From Anaeramoeba flamelloides (taxonomy: Eukaryota > Metamonada > Anaeramoebidae), in the NCBI GenBank assembly GCA_027625915.1, contig JANTQA010000019.1, positions 1,307,001-1,371,000 on the forward strand: 64,000 nt of DNA, given 5' to 3'. This document shows, one piece after another, positions 23,801-34,300 of the stretch. A program made the translations under genes and the position numbers. Position 1 is the first letter of the stretch. Every line of letters starts with the position of its first letter. The notes beneath the pieces were generated by a model that was not told the origin of the DNA, made no database searches, and saw nothing but the letters and a program-made list of their open reading frames with translations.

Positions 23801-26653
23801 AAAATTCAATCCTTATTATTTTTTGATGGATAATAACACATTTAATAAACAATGTATTGAAATAGTTCATTTCCTTTTTTTTTGTTTTGGGAATATTGAT
23901 TAAAAATTATTTCCAAATGTCCTGAAGTGATCCCTTAACTAAAAAATAAAATATAAGAAAAAAATATGTACTGGAGATTATTTATAAAAACAAAATAATA
24001 AATTCTTTTGCATTATAAAGCAAATATTTCAAATTAAGTATTAACTAAAAATAATTTTCAGAAAATAAAAATTGTTTTTGAATGAATTAAACATTTACTT
24101 AGAATTGGATTTTAAAGTGAATATTTTCCAATTAATTTGGAGACAACTATTTAAATTATAAATAATAAAAAAAAGAAAAATAATTCTTTACTTTTTATAT
24201 TTTTGAAAAAAAAAAAAAAAGCCTGATTAAATTTAAAGTACAACTTTTCAAAATTAAACGAAAAAATGAAAAATAAAAATTTTTTTTTTTTCATGTAAAA
24301 AATAAATTTTTAGAATACACACAATATCAAGTTATCAATTGAAATCAACTACAATATAATTAAATTAATTCTTCTTTAATAATTGTCACATTTTTTTTTT
24401 TATTTTTATTTAATCCCGCCAACATTCAAAAAATCCAATATTTTGTAACATTTTTCTATTTCCAAACGACTAATATCTCTTTTTTAAAATATTTTGTTCC
24501 TTCCCCTCCCTTCTAATTTCAAAAAAAGGCATCAAAAAAGGGGGCTTTAACTGGTGGGTACATAAACCAAAAAAAATCAAGATTAAGGTGCATGAAATCC
24601 ATTCGACAAGTAAGAGAAAAAATCAGTGACACAAATAAAAAAGCAAAGAAAACAAACGAAAGTCTGGAAACAGTTGATCAGGAGATCTCGCAGGTAATAG
24701 GAGAAATTGAAAAACAGGAAAACAATTTAACAAGCTTAACAAACACTCTCGAGCAATTGGAAGAAGAAATCAACAATTTAAAAGTGGAAATTATCGAATC
24801 CAAAGAATCGATCAAAATCAATCAAAAAAAGATAACCGAAACGACAATGAATGTCAAAACGAAAGAAGAAAGTATTCAAACTGTAGCTAAGGAATTGGAG
24901 CAGCTTGGCGAACAACAAGAAGAGGAGCAATTAAGCCAAGATCAAACCACACACTTGACTGAAATTAGCAATACCTTAGATTTGTTACAAAACGAATTGG
25001 TTTCAACCTCGACAATCAGAATGCAGACAGAATCTGAAAAAATTGAATACGAAAATTTATTGGACGGGAATCTCTTAAAATGCAAAGAAGAATTAATTAA
25101 ACGCCTTGAAACATTTGAGGATCCATTATTAAAATTGGAAAGAAAGGGCAAAACAGAGGAATTGAATAGAATCACTGATCGGATTGTTGTCTTAAATCTA
25201 AGAATTCAAGAATCTGAAAACGAAATCAAAAAAAGTAAAAGCAAAATTCTTGAATTAAACAAAACCCTAGAATCAGACAAGTCCTCCAAGCAAAAGCAAA
25301 ACAAAAATGTGCAGAAGGAAAACACGAACTTGGAAAAGATCATGAACAAAAGAAAACTCCTTTTGGGGAAACGTTCGGAATGCTTAAGAAACATCCGAGA
25401 ATTGGGTTCTCTGCCGACGAAGGCCTTTGAGCAATATCAAGACAAAACACAAAAGGAACTTTTGGATTTGTTAAAAAAAACAACCAGGAAATTGAAAAAA
25501 TATTCACACGTTAATAAAAAGGCAATTAACCAATATATCAGCTTTACAGAGCAAAGAGAAAATTTGTTGAAAAGAAAAAAAGAAATGGATTCAGATCTTA
25601 ATTCAATTGAAAAATTGATTCAAGTCTTGGATCAAAAAAAAAACGAAGCAATACAAAGAACCTTTAAGCAAACAGCCAAAAAGTTCCAAGAAATTTTTAA
25701 AGATTTGGTACCAGATGGCGAAGCTAAACTGGTGATGCTCAAAGGAAGAAGAGTGGAAGGCGAAAACAATGAAATTGATGAAGAATTGAACAGTGAAGAA
25801 GTAGAACAAAACCTTTCTCAAATAACAAAAATGTATGATAAATATATTTTTTTTTAATATTTTTTTGAAAAATTTCATAATCTTTATTGTTGGTTAATAA
25901 ATAATATTTGTCCTAATTTACGTACTTTTAAAATGAAACAAAAACAAAAAAAAACAAAAAAAAAAAAAAAAAAAAAAAAAAACCTATAGAAATACTGGAA
26001 ATGGACAAATAGAACAATATGTTGGGTGTAGCATTAAAGTAAGATTTGATCAAGATGAGAATAGTGAAATTAAAAATATTTCAGAACTTAGTGGAGGACA
26101 AAAAACAATTGTCGCCTTGGCCTTAATTTTTGCAATCCAAAAATGTGATCCTTCTCCATTATATTTGTTTGACGAAATAGATTCGGCACTCGATTCAAAA
26201 TATCGAAATGCTGTTTCCACCTTAATTAAAAAAGAAAGTTTAAATGCACAATTTATTTTGACAACTTTTAAGCCAGAATTAGTCAATTCAGGGGACAAAT
26301 TTTTTGTAATTTCCTATAGAAATAAAATTAGTCAAATTAGAACAGTGAACCGAAAACAGGCACTAAGAGCCATCAAAGAAGATTATTTGGAGGAAAACGT
26401 ACTGCAAACACCAAGACAAAATCTGTCGATTCTAAAGCAGAAGAAGACACAAAATGATGATGATGATGATGATGATGATGAAATCGGAAAAGAAGATGAT
26501 GATAATGATGATGATGATGAAGATGATTTACGAGAATTTGAACAGGACGAAGAAAAGGAATTAAAAATGGAAATTGAATTAGAACCGGAATCAGATGAGG
26601 ATGATCCTACCCCTTCGTCAGATAAAGAAACAAGTAGTGATGAGGAAGATTAA
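17843..26653 (+). CDS. SMC3: SMC3, cohesin ATPase subunit (six exons, 1308 aa)
   Basis: Exons 17843-17936, 18054-18160, 18285-18430, 21491-23102, 24529-25832 and 25990-26653 join in phase to 1308 codons plus TAA. SMC3 forms the cohesin ring with SMC1 and a kleisin, holding sister chromatids. Seen in order: the ATPase N-lobe with Walker A GKNGSGKS (33-40) and HEGSD (67-71); coiled coil from about 165; a hinge (about 500-690) with HIPGVYGPIIELLD and EGDQ-ASKKGALTGGY across intron 4; a returning coiled coil; signature LSGGQ (1121-1125); Walker B YLFDEID (1146-1152); and FKPELVNSGDKF. These match animal SMC3 nearly residue for residue. Odd points: the Lys pair at human 105-106 is V104-E105. An acidic tail of about 90 residues with a (GAT)n-coded Asp run extends beyond the usual length of about 1217 aa. 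Introns 3 (3.1 kb) and 4 (1.4 kb) hold transposon-like repeats. Confidence 0.93.
19260..19760 (+). repeat. Family I dispersed repeat (copy I1), in SMC3 intron 3
   Basis: About 500 bp, colinear in inverted orientation with 44612-45110. Shared words include AGATATTAAATTTTATAATC, TTTTTGATTGAAAAAACCG, GGAAATATTTC and the end GGAAATACCTTA. A partial copy is at 23440-23660 in the next large intron. No terminal inverted repeat or gene seen. Confidence 0.6.
19812..20575. mobile_element. Family O element, TTAA-flanked, in SMC3 intron 3
   Basis: 764 bp between TTAA tetranucleotides (19808-19811 and 20576-20579). The inverted ends are GGAATTAGCGTCTACC and GGGATTAGCGTCACCC. A second inverted word (GTGTAAATTACATTAGT on the left, GTGTAAATGATATTAAT on the inverted right) extends the arms to about 60 bp with gaps. 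A fragment of the same left arm, inverted, is at about 48800-48960. No coding capacity. Confidence 0.6.
20620..21010 (+). repeat. Family F dispersed repeat (copy F2), in SMC3 intron 3
   Basis: It resembles 46900-47380 in the same orientation: ATTTTTGGATTAGGTT followed by TTTTACAATTAAAACGGATT, and AATCATAACAACAAAAAAATC against AATTATGGCAGCAAATATTG. A weaker match is at 3370-3560. Diverged; ends not defined. Confidence 0.4.
23440..23660 (+). repeat. Family I partial copy (I3), in SMC3 intron 4
   Basis: It matches the second half of I1: TTTTTGGAAATATTTTGATG, ATTTTGAAATATATTCAATA and GACATTGATTCAATCAGTAT, followed by TTTTATTTTAAATG. Same orientation as I1. A long poly-T run replaces the middle. 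Confidence 0.45.
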
Positions 26654-29100
26654 TTAAACACCTTTTTTTTAATTAAACATCTTTTAAATTAACCAAAGCC
26701 AATCACTAATTTATTTTTTTCTTAGAATGCTTGGATTTTTGTTTTACAAATAAGTTTAAAAACAAATTAATTATTTTTTTTCATTTATTAAAGTTTTACC
26801 TTTCTTTTTTTTTTTTTTTTTTTTTTTTTCACTTCAAAAAATTCATAATTATTACCTTTGGGTTATGTCAGTAGCAAAGGGAAACTGAAAAAAATAATAT
26901 TTATTTATTTATTTTTATTATTATTGTTAAAAAGAAGTGATTCAGCAAAATTACCTCCTGTTTTTCGTTAGGTTTTCTTGAGTTTTCTGTTTATTTGTGA
27001 AGTGTTCTAGGTTTTTTTTACTTTAGAAATAAACCGAAAATTTATTAAAATTTTCGGTTTATTTCTAAAGTAAAAAAAAACCTTAACGAAAATCGATAGA
27101 TTTAACAAATAAAACAGAAAACCTCAAGAAAACCTAGGCACTCTACGACACTTCGGTTAGATTTTTTTTAATTTTGAGATAAAAAAAGAAATTTTATTAA
27201 ATTTTCAGTTTATTTCAAAAATTAAAAAAAACACTGTTAGCTTTTCCAGAATTTAAAAGAATTGAGTAAATTCAATGATTTTTCTCTATTCTTTTGAATT
27301 CTGGAAAAGTGACGTCAGGTTTTCTTGGGTTTTCTGTTTATATGGAAAATCAATAGATTTTCGTTAGGTTTTTTGAGTCTTCTATTTATTTCGAAAATCA
27401 AGAAAAGCACCATTAGCTTTTTTTACTTTTAGAATTTAACAGATTTTAGTAAAATATCAAAAATTTTCTTTGTAATTTCTCAAATTAAAAAAACCCTGGC
27501 ACTCGGTGGTACTTCCCTGCACTCTTAAGACTCCATGAAACTCTAAATTTATTTAGAATTATTTCCCCTATTCATAATAGGGAATTTTTAATTCTCTTTT
27601 TCAATTCACAATAAAGTTTTACAATATCACAATTAATATTATAATATCATGATATATTAAAAGCGCGATAATTGATAATTTCCTAAATATATAAAAATTC
27701 GATAATTAATAATTATCGTGAGATTCGAAATTAAGCGAGATAATCTTATAAAATATCAATAATTTTCAAAAATCGTGATAAATTTCAAAATATCGAGATA
27801 AAAAAGTAATAGAGATATAATAGTTGATGGTTTTTTGGTTGATTAATAATATTTTTATTAAAAAATAAAAAGTTTTATTTGATCAAAAACCGATATTGAA
27901 AAAAAGGTTATTCGTTTAAAAAAAAAATAAAAAAGTTACTTGATCCAATCAAGGATCAGACCAAAGATTTTTATTGTATTGATGTTTTTGATTTGGTTGA
28001 AAAACCTATCAATCCTTTATTTTTATCATTAAAGTAAGAACTACGGTTAAATCATGATTTTCATTTCACTGTAGTGTTTTTAATTGGTTTGAATAAAAAT
28101 GATTTAGGAAGAAAACGTTATTTAAAAATTGAAAATAGATCCTTAAAAAAAAAAAAAAAACAATACAAGTATTTTTATCTTTAAATAAATTGAATTCATT
28201 TTTATTTGAAACCCAAGGTTGTTCGACAAGTCTTTCCCCCGATCTTGGCACACATATTATTTTCAGGCTTTTATAAAAAAATACAAATTTAGTAAAAAAA
28301 CTTTAAAAAGTAAAAAAAAGTTTTACATTAGTGGTGTTAACATTTATATCAAAAAAATAGACTGGATTTAGTTTGAATAGTAATATGTGAAAAGATGATA
28401 AAAGAAAAAGTGAAATATATTTCGATTTATAATTTGTATAAAGATTCTATGTTAGTATATTACAAAAAGTAATTATTTACACTCTAAAAATTAATGATAT
28501 AAATAGAAAAATAGTTATATTTAATTTATCAACTCTAGTCTATGCCTACATTGGTTTATTTTAATATCAAAAAGAACAATATAAAAAAGCTAAAAATAGA
28601 AGTAGTAAAACAATGAAAAATTTACTGATTTGTAAAAAAATAATTTTTGGAATCAATACAAATAATTTCAGGGCTTTTTAAGACTTTGAGAATGGAAGAT
28701 CCGATCCTATCAGGGCCCAGATCCTATTTCAACTGTTTTAATATTTCAAAAACCAATAAAAGAATTTAAAAATATATATTTGAAAAAAATAATTAAAAAA
28801 TGTAAACTTTTAAAAATTTTAAAAGGATTTCCAAATTAAAAATAGTTAATTCGCCGTTTAAAATCCTAAAACTATTTTTATAAAAATTCAATAGTCAAAT
28901 AATTGGACAAATTAATTTTTTTTTTTAAAGTTTGAAGTTAAAAAAATTTTTAATTGAAACGTTATTGGGAATTTTGATCTCTTAATTACTACAAAAATTT
29001 AATAATATTCTTGGAAAAAAAGTGGTTTTGAATTAAAAAAAGTTACCTAAATTTAGGTACAACTATTATTTTCCAATAAAAACACTAAGTCACGCTATCT
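26654..29100. repeat. SMC3 3' flank with family H hairpins (H2, 26960-27530) and a GATAA-rich patch
   Basis: 26967-27136 is a long foldback. The inner arms (27009-27043 and 27047-27084) pair GGTTTTTTTTACTTTAGAAA with its perfect complement around a loop of a few bases. The outer arms pair GGTTTTCTTGAG and TTTTCTGTTT with ACAGAAAACCTCAAGAAAAC. A second foldback near 27242-27312 pairs TTCCAGAATTTAAAAGAATT with AATTCTGGAA. Both belong to the repeat seen at 14690, 38165 and 43830 (CCTAGGCACT word). 27630-27812 is a patch of GATAA words with preceding CG. No gene supported in 27813-29100. Confidence 0.6.
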
Positions 29101-31317
29101 GTGTCCAAGAACTGTAAAACCCAATATATCACTTCTTCTTGTTCTGATATAACACTTAGTAAGGACTAAAGATTATGTTTACAGTCAAAGATAATTTGAA
29201 CGTAAACTCCTTGATATTTTGAGAAAGTTGTAAATATGATTCTAAAATTTTTCAATTTTTTTACTTTATTTCTGATTAAAAACTAATGAAATTTTTCTCG
29301 TAATGTTATCTCTATTTTGAGAATAAAATTTTCTAATTTGATCCTTCATTATAGGAATTTTATTTTTAATAATAGAATTTTAAAAAACCGATATGATATT
29401 TACTTATGATATATTGTCCTTTTCATTGATCATATAATGTGTAGGATTATTCAAAAAAAGACTAGACTTTTTATTTTGAAAATTTCTTCTTAAAAAAGTA
29501 TACACAGATTATTTTAAAAACCTAAAACAAAAATTTTTAGTCAAATTTTGAAAAATATTTTTCTAATGCATCAAGATAAAATGAATCTAGAGTTCTTGGC
29601 AAAATCAATTCGAAAAGCTATTTTTAGAAATTGAATTAAGTTTTATTGAAAGAATTTGAGATAAAAATAATAATTTTTGAATTTCAAAATCAGGTTCTTT
29701 TTTAGTTTGATTTGGAAACAACCGCCTTGTTATAATCTGAGTTTTGCCTCGAAGAATGCGAAATATGATATTGTTCGAAGTGATATAAGATGATATTGTA
29801 GAATTCATAGAACAACGATTAATATCATCTTAGAACCATAACAATATCATAATTTTGAGGTTGAAGGAGATACAAAATAAGAAATTATACAAAAGGTAAT
29901 TGTTTGAATAAATAAAACAATATGTGGTGCTTTTTATTTTTTCAACTCAGTATCTCACTTGAAAACAACACAGTACAAAGAATAAAAAAAAAATAAGATA
30001 AACAAAACGAAAAAATCAATAAGCTATCTTCCAATTATAATTTGAAGAACTTGCACTTAAAACTATCTTTTTGTTCCAACTGAGTTATTAAAAACATCGA
30101 AATTGCATTTTATATTTTTTACATAGTTGATATTATTTGGTTTAAATCATAAGAGAAAAACAAGATCATCCAATTTTTTATTTTCTATCTCCTCTTTTAT
30201 ACCCAGTTTGTCAACCAATTCTTGTAAACGATCAAAAATAAAATCCTGCATGCATCTATTTGTGTTCTTAACTTTGAATCATTTTGGGCATTCCTAGAAA
30301 AATAATGTGACTTGGTATAGTAAAGAAACAGTTTTTTTTTTTTTTTTTTTTTGAATTTATTATCTTAATTATGTATTTGTGTTTTTTTTACTTTTCAAAT
30401 TTCTCATATTCAGGATCCTTTCTTTTTTTCTTTTTTTCTTTGAAAAAAAAGAGTTCAAACAAAGTTTTTTTCTTCATGAAAGTGATATTGGTTTCTTTCG
30501 ATAATAGAAAAAAAAGCTGTGTCTGTGTTTAGACATTATTTTCAATAAAGTTATGGAATTCATTCCCTTTTTCAAATTTACCAGGAAAATCGAAGGGATT
30601 GTTTTTTAGTTTTTATTGAACAAGTATTTTGGTTCATTGGACATAAATGTGCGTTCAGATGGTTTGAAATTGAGACTCACTGTGATCAATTAAACAACTT
30701 GACAAAAATATTAAAGTCTTCTCAAATAACCCTAAATATCATTTTTAAAGTCAAATTACGGAGTAAAATACTTATTATTTAACTCAATTAGAATTCGAAA
30801 TAAAAAGTTTACAATATTTTCACACTTTGCTTCATAACCTAATCAATTTCATAAAATCTTTCCATAGCAACTATATAATATCTTAACTGAAATTTTGAGA
30901 GATAACTAAGATCTTTCTTATCTGTTTGGATCAAAATTTATTTAAAATTTCACAAATATTAGTCCATGATTCAAAAAAAAATAGAAACAATATTAATTTA
31001 AAGAGATTTATCAACAATTTGAATATCTATCGATATTTTGGGAATTGTAATTAAAAACATTTTTGACAAATTGAAAGCAAAGTTTTTTTGTTGGGATGAA
31101 ATAAAATACTAGTATTTGGATTACAAAGGGGTTAAATTTTCTCTTGATTTTCAATTTCCTTTTTCAAATAGAGTTTTTAAATTACAGCCTACTTTTTTAA
31201 AAACTCTCTTCGGTAAAGAAAAATATTGAAAATGAAGTGAAAATATTTGCCCATTTATAATTTAAATACCAGTTCAAAATCATTTTTTTGAATTTTCACC
31301 AAGAACTTTTTGAAAAA
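29101..31317. repeat. Dispersed repeat J (copy J2, about 29230-30900) and flanks
   Basis: Counterpart of J1 (9400-10530), same orientation, blocks rearranged. Within it lies a candidate minus-strand exon at 30156-30270 (own entry). A 67-codon ATG frame at 29605-29808 (-) has a GC-richer centre (RGKTQIITRRLFPNQTK) but no support. The last 100 bases before 31318 are the leader of the phosphotransferase-like gene. Confidence 0.4.
30156..30270 (-). CDS. Possible terminal exon of an unidentified gene
   Basis: After a typical acceptor (ACAAATAG) the minus strand stays open for about 37 codons to TGA and reads CMQDFIFDRLQELVDKLGIK then EEIENKKLDDLVFLL. This is an amphipathic, helix-like sequence with composition unlike the random frames of this AT-rich DNA. 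I found no convincing upstream exon in 30300-31300. It may be the last exon of a decayed or undetected gene. Not recognised. Confidence 0.25.
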
Positions 31318-34300
31318 ATGATTTTCCAAAGGAATCCACGAATGAAAATAAAGAGTTCCAATGTACGTGTTTTCATTCTTATTTTAATTCTAATTTTATT
31401 TCTTTTCAACATGGGCATTGGAAAAAAAAAACCCACGAATCAACAAGAACCAACAACAAAAATATCCAAGCCAATTCAAGAAAAAATTGAAACAGAAATT
31501 CTAAGTCCATATTTCCAAAGCAAACCAAAATACGATTACTCTACGAATAATATTGGAGAGAAATATTATCCCCAAACATTTGGCTATCCTCCAATTGACG
31601 CTGTTATTGCTTGGGTGAATGACTCTGATCCTGTTCATAGCTTTGAAAAAATAAATGCTTTCAAAAAATATGATAATTGTGGTAAGTACTCTTAACACCA
31701 TTTTTGAATTAACTACAATCCCATTTTCTGAAAGTCACTTTGAATTGATTTTGAACATTCCTTATGTAGTTCGTGAAGCTGAGAAATAAAAAAATAAAAA
31801 AAAAAGATCGTCTGTTTAAGATAGTCTCCATCTATTAGGAAAATACAAAACAGAATTCCAACTGGCTTTCAAAAAGATATGTCGAGTGTTTCCAACAATG
31901 CTTCGATACTATTTTTTTTTGTTTCACACTACCTTAATGCTTTTTTCAAACCAAAAAAAAACAATTTAATTTTAACCCAAAAGAAGAATACACAAGTGTG
32001 AAATTAATTCAGAAGAACAGTTTCATTTTTTAAATAATTTCAATTACAAGATCTGTTTTCACCAACGACAAAGTTTTTAAAAAACTGCTTTCAGATAAGG
32101 GCAATAGGCTTCGGTTCAATTGCGGACACAAAAAATAAATAAAGATAAAGATCTGTTTTTTCTTCACTGGCTCATGAAAACGAAATTATCAACTATTTTT
32201 CCCCCTTATCTTTTTCGAATTTTTATTCAACAATTTCGTTTTCAACAAAGATATTTAATTGAATTACTTGTGAGTGGTTTAATTGTTGTGTGTTTTAAAA
32301 ACGGTAGTTTTGGATTTGCCAATAATAACTTTGAGAAAAATGCGTTGACATTTTTAAATGAGAATACAAGCAGTAAATTTGAATATTGAGAAACAAAGTT
32401 TGATGATAGATTGTAATACCCAAACCATTACCAAAAAAAAAAAGCAATTCAATTAAACCAAAAAAAGGAAAAACACGATCTAGCCACTGATAAATTCACA
32501 AAAATGTTTTTAACTTTTTTGTTCACTTTTCATATTGTCAAAAATGGTTTTGATGAGCCTAGAAGAAAGATTTTTAAACTATCTAAAAATCAAGAAAACT
32601 TATAAATTAGTTAACAACAAGTCTGTAGTTGGCAAAAAAAGTTTTGAAAGTTGATTTTACATGATATCAAAAATCGGAAATTGAACCAAAAAACTTGAAA
32701 ACTTTTTTTTAATTTATCAGTATTTTAAAAAATTGTAGAATGAAAGTTTTAAGGACGTTGCTCAAAATATTTGGTTCGCTCGTTAGGGGTGCAGTTTGAG
32801 TGACAAACTATTAAACTTCAAATTCCTTATTTTTTTTAGGAACTCGTAAACTAAAAAAAATCTTCGAGTAAATTCAAGAGCAAATTCCAAAAAATTTTAC
32901 AAAATCTTGAAATTGAAAAATAAAGTAGAAATTTGATTACTACAAAATCAAACTTGCTTTCAAAGCTATTTTCAGAAATGAGTTATTGTTTTTAAAGAGT
33001 TTGATTCGATTTTTCTCATTTTTGAAAAAGTTAAAAATCCCAACATATTTCTGAATTATTTCAAAAAAAAATAATTTTCTTTGAAAGAAGATTGAAATTT
33101 TATTATCTTTGAAAGGAAATATACAAAAAATACACTTTAAAAAATAAAACCACAAAGTTTTAAAATAACACAGTATAAACAATCTACTTTATTTCAAAAA
33201 AAGTACAACAATTATTTCAAACTAAAAAAAAATCAAATTTATTTGATTCAAAGGAATGTTTGAATCAATTTTTTCTTTCTGTTGAGCAAAAAAAAATACA
33301 AGAAAAACAAACAAACAATTCAATTAAAAATTCTATTAAAAATCCCCTTTTTAAAACCTATAAAAATCAACAAAAAGCCAAAAGATATACTTTTCTAATT
33401 AGATTATTTCTAATCGATAATTAACAACAAAATCTTAATTATTTTAGTGAGTTATTAAAAAACAAAAGATTAAATATATCAAGAGGCTTTATTATTTCTC
33501 AATTTTTTAAAATTTTCAAACAAATAAAATAAATTCTAATTAACAATTCTAATTAAAAAAAAAAAATAGGTATTATCAAATAACTGATTTTAATACTCTT
33601 AGTTACTTGTTTATACTCTGAATATTTGAAAAAAAAAATATTGCCTAATCTTATTATTTTCAAGAAATTTACTAAATCATTAGAAATCCATTTAATGGTT
33701 ATTTTTTTAAAATCTTCAAGAGGTCAATGTTTCGTTTTATTTTTCAATTATTTTTAAAATAAGTTTAACATTTGAAATGCTATTTGTTCATGCAATCTAT
33801 CAAAAATTAATAAAAGTGAGATTTCCCAAAAATAAAATTGTTTTGTAAATTTTTCTTTTTTCTAAATTTGATCCAAAAATCCAAACAAAAATGTATCAGA
33901 TCTTTTTAACTGGAAATTTAATTGGGAAAAAATGAAATTCTTTTAAAAATGAGAACCCATTTCTCTAAAGTTGATGAATGGCTTTGTTTGTCAAGTGTAA
34001 TTGAATCTTTGTATAAATAATTGCTCTATTACCTTTTAAAAAAAAATAAATAAGATTTACTAGTAACTTAAATTTTACAATCCCTGAAATTTGAAAACAT
34101 ATTATCTTGTGTAGGGTGTGGTAACTTGTTAATTTGATTCTTTGCTGATCGATCTTCTACTTGGTATAAGTTTTAACAGTGGTTCAAAAAGACAATTTTT
34201 TTTTAATCCGAAAACCGAAATGTACAGTTAAGGGTGCAAGACTAATATGCTGTGAAATATTTTATAATGAATTTTGATTTTTTGGGTTTTAAGATTGAAA

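Noticed and set aside
28066-28260. Possible minus-strand exon with PRSGERLVEQPW
   Set aside because: Short GC-richer patch only; the competing frame reads as well and no splice partners were found.
32120-32389. 89-codon frame in the large intron of the phosphotransferase-like gene
   Set aside because: No ATG at its start, no phase link to either exon and no recognisable domain; kept out although its composition is slightly coding-like.
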